From Actibacterium mucosum KCTC 23349 (GTDB taxonomy: Bacteria; Pseudomonadota; Alphaproteobacteria; Rhodobacterales; Rhodobacteraceae), in the NCBI RefSeq assembly GCF_000647975.1, contig NZ_JFKE01000001.1, positions 310,001 to 374,000 on the forward strand: a stretch of 64,000 nucleotides of DNA. Direction: 5' to 3'. Below, piece by piece: positions 37,319 through 46,082 of the stretch; positions within the stretch are counted from its first letter, which is position 1; every line of letters starts with the position of its first letter. The notes beneath the pieces are model-generated. The model saw only the letters and a list, made by a program, of their open reading frames with translations. It ran no database searches and was not told the DNA's origin. The position numbers and the translations under genes were made by a program.

Positions 37319-38383
37319 TTATGTTTCCTGACCCCGAAATGGCGCGCGCTGACTCGGCCCGCCAGTGGTCGGAATGTTCTCTGGCGTCATCACCTGAACG
37401 GTAGAGATCGGCGTATTTTCGGCACCATTTGTCAGACCATGCCATGCGAGGAAGCGGTTAAACAGGTTTCGCATGTCCATTTTCAGGTCGTGATGCAAAA
37501 CGTAGTCGATGCGTCGCTGCAAGAGCAGTTCCCGGTTATCGCGATCCAGGTCGTGCGCGACGAAGATCTTGGCGCTTAGCCCGTAATGGTCCAGGGTTCT
37601 AAGGATCGAATGGTTGCCACCACCCATCGAATAGACGGCGCTGAGTTCATGAACGTCGTCAATTGACTGTTCCAACAATCTGGACGTTTCAAAATCAACG
37701 CCGCTGCCACCCTGAACGGCGATGATTTGCAGGTTCGGGTTCTGGTCTGCCAACGCTTTGACAAACGCCTTTTCGCGCTCTTCCTCTCCCAGGAATCGTT
37801 CATGGCTGCGCGTGGCCAGAATGGTGCCCTTCATGTCGCCAAGAGTTCTGGCAATAAGATAAGCGGCGGTGCGTCCGGCCCCTGCATTGTCCAGCCCGAC
37901 ATAAGCAAGGCGATCGGTGTCGCCGATATCAGTGACAAGTGTGATCACGGGGATCTTCGCAGCAGTCATCATTGCGACGGCATCCCTGATTCTGGCCGTA
38001 TCGCGCAGTTTCAGGCACACACCGTGGCTTCCACGCCTGGTAACCCGTTTCAAAGCTTCGACGACCTCGCCCTCGTCCATGATTTCCTGCAACAGAAAAC
38101 GGGGGCGGCACACCGCCGTTCCAATCTGAGGAAGGACAGCCTCTGCCGCTGCTTTGACCTCGTGGCTGAAACGCGTCGGTGCTTCGACAACGAAATCAAA
38201 GAAAAGGCGCCTGCCACGGGCGGCAAGCTGCGCCTCTTGGGCCTGTAATTCTTCGATTGCGGCCGACACGCGCAACTGGGTTTGCAGGCTGACATTGCCA
38301 CGGTTGTTCAGAACCCTGTCGACCGTGGCGGTGCCAAGACCTGCCTGCCGGGCGATCTCCTTGATTGGAAAGCGGTGCGTCAT
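37319..38383 (-). CDS. LacI-family transcriptional regulator
   Basis: 354 aa from ATG 38383; the longer frame reaches back over the divergent promoter and into the neighbour. N-terminal LacI helix-turn-helix (IKEIARQAGLGTATVDRVLNNRG, about 6-28), then a periplasmic-binding-like sensor domain (about 60-340) with TLVTDIGDTDRLAYVGLDN and GGNHSILRTLDHYG. The family binds a sugar-like effector. Divergent from the dioxygenase gene with a 79-bp gap that contains palindromes and direct repeats, so it probably controls that gene. Confidence 0.88.
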   Translation of the reverse strand: MTHRFPIKEIARQAGLGTATVDRVLNNRGNVSLQTQLRVSAAIEELQAQEAQLAARGRRLFFDFVVEAPTRFSHEVKAAAEAVLPQIGTAVCRPRFLLQEIMDEGEVVEALKRVTRRGSHGVCLKLRDTARIRDAVAMMTAAKIPVITLVTDIGDTDRLAYVGLDNAGAGRTAAYLIARTLGDMKGTILATRSHERFLGEEEREKAFVKALADQNPNLQIIAVQGGSGVDFETSRLLEQSIDDVHELSAVYSMGGGNHSILRTLDHYGLSAKIFVAHDLDRDNRELLLQRRIDYVLHHDLKMDMRNLFNRFLAWHGLTNGAENTPISTVQVMTPENIPTTGGPSQRAPFRGQET

Positions 38384-38462
38384 TTGATGTGTTTTTGATG
38401 TCTTTTTGAACCCAACGCAATACCCACACCGGATATCCTTTTGGCAAAAGGGAGGATTCACA
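38384..38462. promoter_or_regulatory. Divergent LacI/dioxygenase control region
   Basis: 79-bp gap. CCTTTT-GGC-AAAAGG (38437-38451) is a perfect 6-bp inverted repeat just before the GGGAGG ribosome site of the dioxygenase; next to the LacI start TTTGATGT recurs as imperfect direct repeats (38384-38408, with a third partial TTTTTGA). Both are plausible LacI-family operator elements; neither is proven. Confidence 0.5.
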
Positions 38463-39644
38463 ATGCATGACATCGGCAAAAGCACCGTTGGCTACTACGA
38501 CCCTGATACCTGTGATTTGGGGGCGTTCAGGTCACTGATTGAACAAACAACACAGCCCGCGCAGGTTCCCCATGCCACCGCGATCGAAAAAAACATTCCG
38601 GTTTACGATATGGCGAACCTGCGTTCCGAGCTTGGGGATGAGCGGTCCCGTCGCGCGATCATGGCGGAATGGGCAACGGTCCTGCGCACCGGTGCGGGTG
38701 TTGTGGCTCTTCAAGGTGCCTACGCGGATACAGCGGTATTGGATGACGCAACCCGTATCTACGAACGCATCATCGCACAGGAAAAGGCCGGGTCCGGCAG
38801 TGGCGGCGATCATTTCGCTGCTTCGGGCGCAAATGACCGCGTATGGAACGCGCTGCAAAAGCTCTGCGAAGCCTCGCCCGAGGTGTTTTTGAGTTATTTC
38901 GCCAACCCCTCTATCGCTGCTGTCTGCGAAGCGTGGCTGGGGCCGAACTATCAAATGACGGCCCAGGTTAATCTTGTACATCCCGGCGGCGCAGCGCAGC
39001 AAGCGCATCGCGACTATCATCTGGGTTTTCAAACCGCCGGTGTCAGCGCATCCTATCCAGCCCATGTCCACGACGTTTCACCGATTCTGACCCTGCAGGG
39101 TGCAGTTGCGCATTGTGACATGCCATTGCAAAGCGGTCCGACCAAGCTGCTGCCGTTTTCGCAAGCCTATCGGCCTGGCTATGCGGCATGGCGGCGGGAT
39201 GATTTCCGCGCGCTGTTCGAAGACCGTCATGTGCAGTTACCTTTGACCAAAGGCGATGCGGTGTTCTTTAACCCGGCACTGTTTCACGCCGCCGGAGCCA
39301 ACACGAGCAAGGACATTCACCGTTTCGCCAATCTTCTGCAGGTCTCATCGGCCTTTGGGCGCGCTATGGAAACCGTTGATCGGGACAGAATGTGCAAGCT
39401 TGTTTATCCACACGCCCTTCGTGCCAAGATGGAAAACCGGTTGGGGGCTGCCGATCTTTCCGCTGCAATTGCCGCAACGGCCGAAGGCTATTCCTTCCCC
39501 ACGAACCTCGATCGGGATCCGCCAACAGATGGATTGGCACCTGAAACCCAAGCCGCCTTTTTTGAACGTGCGTTATCCGAAAGGTTGGACGAACATGTAT
39601 TTGCCGAACGGCTCGATCAAATGACTGCGGCCCGCATAGCATAA
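38463..39644 (+). CDS. PhyH-like Fe(II)/2-oxoglutarate dioxygenase
   Basis: 393 aa from ATG 38463 behind GGGAGG. Resembles the phytanoyl-CoA dioxygenase family: iron-ligand HxD in AHRDYHLGFQ (H181/D183 region), a distal His in FFNPALFHAAGANTS and an Arg shortly after (DIHRFANL) that would hold 2-oxoglutarate. Upstream part includes GAGVVALQGAY. An oxygenase acting on a small molecule; substrate unknown. The adjacent LacI regulator suggests induction by a sugar- or cyclitol-like compound. Confidence 0.8.
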   Translation: MHDIGKSTVGYYDPDTCDLGAFRSLIEQTTQPAQVPHATAIEKNIPVYDMANLRSELGDERSRRAIMAEWATVLRTGAGVVALQGAYADTAVLDDATRIYERIIAQEKAGSGSGGDHFAASGANDRVWNALQKLCEASPEVFLSYFANPSIAAVCEAWLGPNYQMTAQVNLVHPGGAAQQAHRDYHLGFQTAGVSASYPAHVHDVSPILTLQGAVAHCDMPLQSGPTKLLPFSQAYRPGYAAWRRDDFRALFEDRHVQLPLTKGDAVFFNPALFHAAGANTSKDIHRFANLLQVSSAFGRAMETVDRDRMCKLVYPHALRAKMENRLGAADLSAAIAATAEGYSFPTNLDRDPPTDGLAPETQAAFFERALSERLDEHVFAERLDQMTAARIA

Positions 39645-39694
39645 AGGTATGGCCTGCGGATCTGATCCATCGCCTCGTGGCGCGCGGCATGCGT

Positions 39695-40609
39695 TCAAAC
39701 AGGCCAGCCGTTTTTCTGCAATGTCGCGTGGATGCGTTCGGGGCCGTTTTGGCGTGCAACGTTGATGGATAGGCGTTGCAGGAACCAAAAGAGGTAGGCG
39801 TCAAAGTCGGGTTGCACCTCGATTGCGGCCTGAAACGCAGCGCCTACGCCCAGCTGTCCGGCATTCGCCGCGATGTGGTGAAAATCAACGGCGGCAAACA
39901 GAACCGCGGGTTTTGCCAGGAAATAGCCAAGGAACGCCAGCGACGAGTTCTGTGTGACGACAAGACTGCAGCGCGGCAGGATCTGTTCCGCGGGTTTGTC
40001 GGTCAGAAAAACGTTCTGGTGGCGTGCGATCAGATCGTCCAACGCCGCACGTTCAGACGGCGAATAATCTTCGCGCGGGTGCAGGGTGGCGACAACGGCC
40101 TTGGACCGAAATTGATTGGCTGTGGCCTCCAGCATGTTCAGCGGGCTGTCAGTCTGGAAATTCCGGTGCGTCGTCAGCTTACCTTGAAGGGGTACATAGA
40201 CAAAGTTTTCGTCTTCTACCGCGTCAAAGGTGGCAAAGTGCCGGGCGCGCAGCTTGTCGGCAAAGCGCGTGGCTTGCCCCGCATCAACCTTGGTCGAATC
40301 AAACCGCATTCTGGCCGAGGTAAACGCCCAGCGCGCATCGGTTTTCTGGATGGACCAGAACGGGTCCAGATAGGTTTTGCGAAAACTCAATGTGCGGTCA
40401 TTCAGCGGTGGTTTCATGTGAAACAGGGCATATCCGGGCGCAAGCTGCGTTTCTTCACGCCGGGATGTGTTGTCCTTGGCATATTCCACGGTGAAACCGG
40501 CGGCGGTTACCACGTCGGTCAATTGGCCAAGAAACTTGTGCCGCCCCGCCTGAACCTGGCGCCGCAGCTGTTCGTGAAGGTGTATTGTCAGGTGTCTCGG
40601 CGCGCTCAT
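39695..40609 (-). CDS. Capsule polysaccharide biosynthesis-like protein (KpsS/LpsZ type), solitary
   Basis: 304 aa. The C-terminal half reads like the nucleotide-sugar-binding half of KpsC/KpsS-type transferases: [12 protein letters not shown], then [22 protein letters not shown], where the N-S-S and following KP correspond to the conserved NST...GKPV segment. N-terminal half is not recognised. There are no other polysaccharide genes near it. Transcribed leftward, 100 bp divergent from hslV. Identification is tentative. Confidence 0.6.
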   Translation of the reverse strand: MSAPRHLTIHLHEQLRRQVQAGRHKFLGQLTDVVTAAGFTVEYAKDNTSRREETQLAPGYALFHMKPPLNDRTLSFRKTYLDPFWSIQKTDARWAFTSARMRFDSTKVDAGQATRFADKLRARHFATFDAVEDENFVYVPLQGKLTTHRNFQTDSPLNMLEATANQFRSKAVVATLHPREDYSPSERAALDDLIARHQNVFLTDKPAEQILPRCSLVVTQNSSLAFLGYFLAKPAVLFAAVDFHHIAANAGQLGVGAAFQAAIEVQPDFDAYLFWFLQRLSINVARQNGPERIHATLQKNGWPV

Positions 40610-40709
40610 GGGGGCATCCTACGAACCGCGCGACGACGGGCAAGTCTTAACAGTTGTTGCGGGGCCGGGATGTGTCCATATAACCTCGGACCGAAGAAGG
40701 AGATCACGG

Positions 40710-41267
40710 ATGGCGCAGAACGAGTTTCCCGGCTGGCACGGGACCACGATCATCGGGGTCAAGCGTGGCGGCGAGGTGGTGATTGCCGGTGACGGGCAGG
40801 TGAGCCTGGGTCAGACAGTGATCAAAGGCACCGCGCGCAAGGTGCGGCGGCTGAGCCCCGGCGGGCACGATGTTGTCGCCGGTTTCGCGGGCAGCACGGC
40901 GGACGCATTCACGTTGTTGGAGCGGCTCGAGGCCAAGCTGGAGGCAACGCCGGGCCAATTGCAGCGCGCCGCGGTAGAACTGGCCAAGGATTGGCGCACC
41001 GACAAATACCTGCAAAAGCTCGAGGCGATGCTGATCGTGTCGGACGGCGCGGCGATCTATGTGATCACCGGCGCCGGGGACGTGTTGGAGCCCGAACATG
41101 ACGTTGCCGCCATCGGTTCGGGCGGAAACTACGCGCTGGCCGCGGCGCGCGGCCTGATGGCGACAGACAAAAGCGCCGAAGAGGTTGCACGCAAAGCCAT
41201 GGCAATTGCGGCCGATATCTGTGTTTACACAAATGGCAATCTGACCGTCGAAACAATTAGCGAGTAA
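40710..41267 (+). CDS. hslV: ATP-dependent protease peptidase subunit HslV
   Basis: 185 aa from ATG 40710 behind GAAGAAGGAG. Proteasome-type threonine protease; the catalytic Thr is T12 in [10 protein letters not shown], so 11 residues must be removed before activity, as in other alphaproteobacterial HslV. Lys in [16 protein letters not shown] and the C-terminal ETISE tail are typical. Forms HslUV with the ATPase encoded at 43572. The next membrane-protein gene starts four bases after the stop. Confidence 0.96.
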   Translation: MAQNEFPGWHGTTIIGVKRGGEVVIAGDGQVSLGQTVIKGTARKVRRLSPGGHDVVAGFAGSTADAFTLLERLEAKLEATPGQLQRAAVELAKDWRTDKYLQKLEAMLIVSDGAAIYVITGAGDVLEPEHDVAAIGSGGNYALAAARGLMATDKSAEEVARKAMAIAADICVYTNGNLTVETISE

Positions 41268-41271
41268 ACCG

Positions 41272-42348
41272 ATGTCCATCACCGCCGACGACCTGCGCGC
41301 CGCCGTTCAGACCGGCACCATTTCCGAAAAACAGGCGGCCGCCATCTCGGCCCTTGCCGAAACGCGCCGCGGTGTCCGCGAGAACATGGACGGGCTGGAC
41401 GAGCCGTTTGAGCTGTTTCGCGGTTTCAACGAGATCTTCATCGTCGTTGGTTTGATAATTCTGTACGCGGGATGGTCTGGTTTAACCGGGCTGAACGCTA
41501 TTTTCAGTGACGGGTCGACGGCATTTGCCTTTTACGGGGCCATCGGTATGGGCGTGATCGCCTTTTTGGCGCGATACTTCACGCTCACCCGTCGCATGGT
41601 GGCGCCCTCGATCGCTTTGGTGATCATGTTTGGCCTGTCTTCGGTGCAGTTGACGGCGGCGCTGACTTCGGACGGGGATGATGCGATGCGCGTGCTGATC
41701 ATGGCCGGTCTGACGACCGTGTTCTTGCTGATCTACTGGATGGTTTTCCACGTGCCATTCGCCATGTTCCTGATCGGGCTGGGCGTATTTGTGTCTGCCA
41801 TCGCCGTGGCGTCTCTGGGCCAGGCAGATCTGGACAGCCCGATGAACCTGTTCCTGCTGTCGGCAGACGGACCCTTTGCCTATCTGACATTCGCGCTGGG
41901 CATTCTGGGGCTGATTATCGCGCTGCGGTTTGACATGTCTGACCCTCACCGCGTGACTCGCCGGTCGCAGAACGGGTTCTGGCTGCATATCATCGCAGCG
42001 CCCGCCATCATAAACACCGTGGCTCTGACGCTGTTTGAGTCGCGCACCTCGTTGGCAGAGCTTTGGCTGTTCCTGTTCCTTGTCCTGATGGCGCTGCTGG
42101 CCATTGTGATCGACCGCCGGTCGTTCCTTGTGTCAGGCGTAGGTTACGCCGTCGCTTTGGCATTTGCCGTGGTCAACGATAACGGCTTTGTCATCATCCT
42201 GCTCTTGGGTCTTGGTATGGTAATCCTTGGTGCGAAATGGGAGACACTGCGACGCGGTCTGATGCGCAGCTTGCCCTCGTTCCCCGGCAGAGATCGCCTG
42301 CCCCCGTGGGAGGGTCAACCCAGCACCACCGGCAGTTCGGAATCGTAA
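41272..42348 (+). CDS. Polytopic membrane protein, unknown function
   Basis: 358 aa. About 50 polar N-terminal residues (ADDLRAAVQTGTISEKQAAAI) followed by about ten hydrophobic segments and a Pro/Ser-rich tail. The layout, a short leading regulatory-like helix pair then many spans, resembles DUF2157/DUF4401-type membrane proteins, but I cannot assign a family firmly. Sits 4 bp after hslV, so likely cotranscribed; its end overlaps the convergent nucleosidase gene by 34 bp. Confidence 0.75.
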   Translation: MSITADDLRAAVQTGTISEKQAAAISALAETRRGVRENMDGLDEPFELFRGFNEIFIVVGLIILYAGWSGLTGLNAIFSDGSTAFAFYGAIGMGVIAFLARYFTLTRRMVAPSIALVIMFGLSSVQLTAALTSDGDDAMRVLIMAGLTTVFLLIYWMVFHVPFAMFLIGLGVFVSAIAVASLGQADLDSPMNLFLLSADGPFAYLTFALGILGLIIALRFDMSDPHRVTRRSQNGFWLHIIAAPAIINTVALTLFESRTSLAELWLFLFLVLMALLAIVIDRRSFLVSGVGYAVALAFAVVNDNGFVIILLLGLGMVILGAKWETLRRGLMRSLPSFPGRDRLPPWEGQPSTTGSSES

Positions 42349-42971
42349 CCGGCAAAGCTTAGCGGTTTGGCCTCAAGCGCCATTTTGATCTGGTCCACGA
42401 TCGCCGCCATCTTTTCGTCGATGATATGCAGGTATTCGGTCCAATCGGATACCTCGCCCAACTCCGCATCACCGTCCGACACGCCCCGCAAGGCCAGCAA
42501 AGGCAAGTTAAACCCGTGGCAGACGCGCAGCAGCGCGAAGGTTTCCATATCCACCATATCGGCATCGATGCTTTGGTACATCTCGCCCGAGATGATGTTG
42601 CCGCCGGTCGACAAGCTGACCGATGGCAGGGCGGGCAGGGCGACGGGCAAGGGCAGGGTGGCAGGCAGGTCCAGCAAGGGCGTCACCCCTTTTTCAAACC
42701 CCAGCGGCGAGGCATCCATATCGCGGTAAGACACGTGCGCGACCTGATAAATATCGGTCTTGCGAAGTTTGGCCGAGCCTGCCGATCCTATGGAAACCAC
42801 AAGGTCGGGCGCCGCGCCCTCGGCCAAGGTTCGGGTCAAGGCAATCGCGCCTTCAACCGGGCCGATCCCGGTGATCAGCGGCGTGAACCGTGCGCGCAAA
42901 TGGTCGCCGTATTCCGGCTCGGCCGCCATCACGAACAGAACGCGGGTGGAGCCATAGGTTTCAAGTTTCAT
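42315..42971 (-). CDS. 5'-methylthioadenosine/S-adenosylhomocysteine nucleosidase-like protein
   Basis: 218 aa from ATG 42971. PNP/UDP phosphorylase fold: GIGPVEGAIAL, VSIGSAGSAK, catalytic-site VDMETFALLRVC (Glu of the ME motif) and RGVSDGD with the catalytic Asp. Cleaves the glycosidic bond of MTA or SAH, releasing adenine. The genome also has ahcY, so MTA may be the main substrate; not decided by sequence. Placed behind a terminator that ends the upstream DM13 gene. Confidence 0.85.
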   Translation of the reverse strand: MKLETYGSTRVLFVMAAEPEYGDHLRARFTPLITGIGPVEGAIALTRTLAEGAAPDLVVSIGSAGSAKLRKTDIYQVAHVSYRDMDASPLGFEKGVTPLLDLPATLPLPVALPALPSVSLSTGGNIISGEMYQSIDADMVDMETFALLRVCHGFNLPLLALRGVSDGDAELGEVSDWTEYLHIIDEKMAAIVDQIKMALEAKPLSFAGYDSELPVVLG

Positions 42972-42986
42972 TGAGGTCGATCCACG

Positions 42987-43017
42987 AAAAAGGGCTGCGC
43001 GAACCATCGCGCAGCCC
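42987..43017 (-). terminator. Rho-independent terminator of the DM13 gene (minus strand)
   Basis: GGGCTGCGCGA (42992-43002) pairs with TCGCGCAGCCC (43007-43017); on the minus strand the stem is followed by TTTTTCG. Confidence 0.9.
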
Positions 43018-43037
43018 CGTCATTGGATCAAGCCGGA

Positions 43038-43415
43038 TTAGTTGATTTTTGCAACGCCCAGCGGCACGTTGAACTTCTCGCACCAAATCCAGACCTCGTT
43101 CACCTCGTCCAGATCGATATTGGCGGGAACGGCATAGGATTGCGCGCCTGTGTTCGACCGCAGCGGCTCCAGGATCCATTCCTTGCGGTGACCGTCTTTG
43201 CCCAGCGACACTTTGGGATCGGGCGCACCGTCAAAGGTGAAATCGTCCAGCAGATTGATCTGGTTTCCGGCGATCTCGGCCGTACCGGTGGTGATGTGGT
43301 TCGATTTTCCTTCGAACGTGCCCAAGCGGCCATGGCCACCGGCAAAGGCGGGGGCGGCGAAAGTGGCGGCGCCCAGCGCCAGACCGGTTTTCAAGAAATT
43401 GCGGCGGGTATTCAT
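43038..43415 (-). CDS. Tat-exported DM13-domain protein
   Basis: 125 aa from ATG 43415 behind GGGAGC. Twin-arginine signal with RRNFLKTG (4-11) and hydrophobic stretch to the AFA cleavage site (about 24). The mature part is a DM13 domain: LGTFEGKSNHITTGTAEI, LLDDFTFDGAPDPKV and the conserved single Cys in VWIWCEKFNVPLG. DM13 is proposed to handle electron transfer through its Cys; in this protein it stands alone. Tat export suggests folding or cofactor binding before export. The gene is divergent from hslU and ended by its own terminator. Confidence 0.85.
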   Translation of the reverse strand: MNTRRNFLKTGLALGAATFAAPAFAGGHGRLGTFEGKSNHITTGTAEIAGNQINLLDDFTFDGAPDPKVSLGKDGHRKEWILEPLRSNTGAQSYAVPANIDLDEVNEVWIWCEKFNVPLGVAKIN

Positions 43416-43538
43416 AAGGGTGCTCCCTGTAACTGACTGCACGCCGCGCAGAATATGGGTAATTTTATGAAATGATACCGGCCTCGCCGGGACGTGATGG
43501 CTTGTGTTCGGGCTTGTGTTTTTCGCAAATCGGCTTAC

Positions 43539-43553
43539 CTGTCGGGCCGACAG
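43539..43553 (+). repeat. Inverted repeat in the hslU leader
   Basis: CTGTCGG-G-CCGACAG, 7-bp arms with a one-base centre, 18 bp before the hslU start and just ahead of its ribosome site. Could be an operator or a leader structure. The rest of the 156-bp gap 43416-43571 holds the divergent promoters. Confidence 0.4.
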
Positions 43554-43571
43554 AGAAGAAAGAGAACCGAC

Positions 43572-44879
43572 GTGACCGACCTGACCCCGCGTGAGATTGT
43601 ATCCGAGCTTGACCGTTTCATCATCGGCCAAAAGGACGCCAAGCGTGCCGTGGCCGTGGCGCTGCGCAACCGGTGGCGGCGCAAACAGCTGGCTGATGAT
43701 CTGCGCGACGAGGTTTATCCCAAGAACATCCTGATGATCGGCCCCACCGGCGTCGGCAAGACCGAGATCAGCCGCCGCCTGGCCAAGCTGGCGCGCGCGC
43801 CGTTCATCAAGGTCGAGGCCACGAAGTTTACCGAGGTCGGCTATGTCGGGCGCGACGTGGAACAGATCATCCGCGATCTGGTCGACGCCGCCATTGTCGA
43901 AACCCGCGAATACATGCGCGAGGATGTCATCGCCGCCGCGCGCCAGGCTGCCGAGGATCGCGTGATCGAAGCCATCGCCGGCGAAGGCGCCCGCGAGCAA
44001 ACGCGCGAGATGTTCCGCGGCAAGCTGAAACGCGGCGAGCTGGACGACACCGTGATCGAATTGCAGCTGGCCGATACCTCGAACCCGATGTCGATGTTCG
44101 AAATGCCCGGTCAGCCGGGCCAGAACATGGGTATGATGAACCTGGGTGACATGTTCGGCAAAGCCTTTGGCGGGCGCACCGTGACGCGCAAACTGACTGT
44201 GGCCGAAAGCTATGAGGTGCTGATCAGCGAAGAGGCTGACAAGATCCTCGATGACGAAACGGTCAACACCCAGGCGCTTGAGGCGGTGCAGCAAAACGGC
44301 ATCGTCTTTCTGGACGAGATCGACAAGGTTTGCGCGCGAACCGATGCGCGTGGGGCCGATGTCAGCCGCGAAGGCGTGCAGCGCGACCTGCTGCCGCTGA
44401 TCGAGGGTACGACGGTGTCAACCAAATACGGCCCCGTGAAAACCGACCACATCCTGTTCATCGCCTCGGGGGCGTTTCACATCGCCAAACCCTCGGACCT
44501 GCTGCCGGAACTGCAGGGGCGCCTGCCCATCCGGGTGGAGCTGCGCCCGCTGACCGAGGGTGATTTTGTCCGCATCCTGACCGAAACCGACAACGCGCTG
44601 ACCCGCCAATACACCGCGCTGATGGGCACCGAAGAGGTGACCGTAACCTTCACCGAAGACGGCATTGCCGCGCTGGCGCGCATCGCGGCCGAGGTGAACC
44701 AAAGCGTCGAAAACATCGGCGCGCGGCGGCTTTACACCGTGATGGAACGGGTCTTCGAAGAGCTCAGCTTTACCGCGCCCGACCGCGGCGGCGACGAGGT
44801 TGTGGTGGATGCCGGTTTCGTCGAAACCAACCTGGGCGAGCTGACAAAATCGACGGATATGAGCCGCTACGTTTTGTAA
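43572..44879 (+). CDS. hslU: ATP-dependent protease ATPase subunit HslU
   Basis: 435 aa from GTG 43572 (TDLTPREIV), matching HslU N termini; the ATG upstream is unsupported. AAA+ unfoldase of HslUV: Walker A GPTGVGKT (57-64), pore loop GYVGRDV, Walker [11 protein letters not shown], sensor [12 protein letters not shown] and the C-terminal SRYVL that docks into HslV. Unusually spaced from hslV by three unrelated genes (about 2.3 kb), so the two subunits are not in one operon here. Confidence 0.97.
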   Translation: MTDLTPREIVSELDRFIIGQKDAKRAVAVALRNRWRRKQLADDLRDEVYPKNILMIGPTGVGKTEISRRLAKLARAPFIKVEATKFTEVGYVGRDVEQIIRDLVDAAIVETREYMREDVIAAARQAAEDRVIEAIAGEGAREQTREMFRGKLKRGELDDTVIELQLADTSNPMSMFEMPGQPGQNMGMMNLGDMFGKAFGGRTVTRKLTVAESYEVLISEEADKILDDETVNTQALEAVQQNGIVFLDEIDKVCARTDARGADVSREGVQRDLLPLIEGTTVSTKYGPVKTDHILFIASGAFHIAKPSDLLPELQGRLPIRVELRPLTEGDFVRILTETDNALTRQYTALMGTEEVTVTFTEDGIAALARIAAEVNQSVENIGARRLYTVMERVFEELSFTAPDRGGDEVVVDAGFVETNLGELTKSTDMSRYVL

Positions 44880-44984
44880 CCTCCGTTGCTGCACAAATAT
44901 GAGGTCCGCCGAGTGGGCGCCCGCGGCGCTGTTGACCGGCTGAGACCCGCTGACAGGCATCGCTTGGTGATGTAACGAGGACGC

Positions 44985-46082
44985 ATGCGTACGATTGCCC
45001 TGATCCTTTGTGTTCTGCTTGCCGCCTGTTCGGGTCGTCCCGGCGAAACCGTGATGCCGCTGGCGGCCGGGGTCGGGCAGGGGGTGCCGATCTATTTCGC
45101 CTCGACCCGCGGCGCTGACGACGGCCCCCAGAACGGCATCGCGCGGGACCGGCAGACCGAATATGGCGCTGCGTCGGTCTCTATCCCGCCGGTCCACACC
45201 GTGGGCAAGGTCGAGGCCGCCTTTAACGCCGACCCAAACCGCCATTTTGTCCTGACCGATAACACCCCGATCCCCGACCGCGCCGCGTTTCGCGCAACCT
45301 TGCGTCGGCAGTTTGCGGCGATGCCGCAGGGCGACAGACAAGCGATCGTCTTTGTGCACGGGTTCAACACCAATTTCACCGAGGGGCTGTTCCGTCATGC
45401 GCAGATCATGGCGGATTTTGAGATTTCGGGTGTAGCGGTGTCGTATTCCTGGCCCTCGCGCGGGGCGCCCTTGGCTTACGCCTATGACCGCGACAGCGTG
45501 CTGTTTGCCCGCGACGGGCTCGAGGCGCTGATCGCAGACCTTCGCGCCGCTGGTGCCAGCGGTGTGTTCGTTCTGGCCCATTCGATGGGCGCGCATCTGA
45601 CGATGGAGACATTTAGACAGATGGCCATCGCCGATCCGCGCGAACCGGCCCGGTCGGTGGACGCAACCGCCCTGATGGCGCCCGATATTGATATCGACCT
45701 GTTCCGCAGCCAACTGACCCGCATCGACGCCATGCCGCGCGATTTCGCCGTGTTCGTGTCGAAACGCGACCGGGCGCTGGCGCTGTCGGCGCGCCTCAGC
45801 GGCGAGCGGAACAAGCTAGGCAATGTGCGATCCATCGACCAGGTGGCGGATCTGGATATTGTCATCGTGGATGTCAGCGAATTTGCCAACCCGGTGGGGC
45901 TGGGCCATCAGACGGTGGTCTCGTCCCCGGCATTGATCGAGCTGTTTCGCAATGTCGACAGCATCAACTCGCTGCTGTCCAACGATCCGTCAGGGCGCGC
46001 CGGGTTTGGCCAGCGGGTGGTTTTAACCGCGCAGGAGGCCACGGCGGTAATCCTGTCGCCGGTCACCGTTCTGGGAAATTAA
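44985..46082 (+). CDS. Lipoprotein alpha/beta hydrolase (DUF900 type)
   Basis: 365 aa. Lipoprotein signal with lipobox LLAAC (Cys15). Alpha/beta-hydrolase core: FVHGFNTNF (about 123-131), YSWPSRG, nucleophile elbow LAHSMG (S200) and DIDIDLF with an acid residue; the late His is probably in VGLGHQTVV. Matches the DUF900/COG4782 type of envelope esterase. Substrate unknown. A 105-bp gap separates it from hslU; its stop overlaps the convergent smr gene by 4 bp. Confidence 0.87.
   Translation: MRTIALILCVLLAACSGRPGETVMPLAAGVGQGVPIYFASTRGADDGPQNGIARDRQTEYGAASVSIPPVHTVGKVEAAFNADPNRHFVLTDNTPIPDRAAFRATLRRQFAAMPQGDRQAIVFVHGFNTNFTEGLFRHAQIMADFEISGVAVSYSWPSRGAPLAYAYDRDSVLFARDGLEALIADLRAAGASGVFVLAHSMGAHLTMETFRQMAIADPREPARSVDATALMAPDIDIDLFRSQLTRIDAMPRDFAVFVSKRDRALALSARLSGERNKLGNVRSIDQVADLDIVIVDVSEFANPVGLGHQTVVSSPALIELFRNVDSINSLLSNDPSGRAGFGQRVVLTAQEATAVILSPVTVLGN

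Noticed and set aside
43502-43540. Sigma32-type promoter before hslU (CTTG-N17-CTTACC)
   Set aside because: The -10 part is too weak to call from sequence alone.
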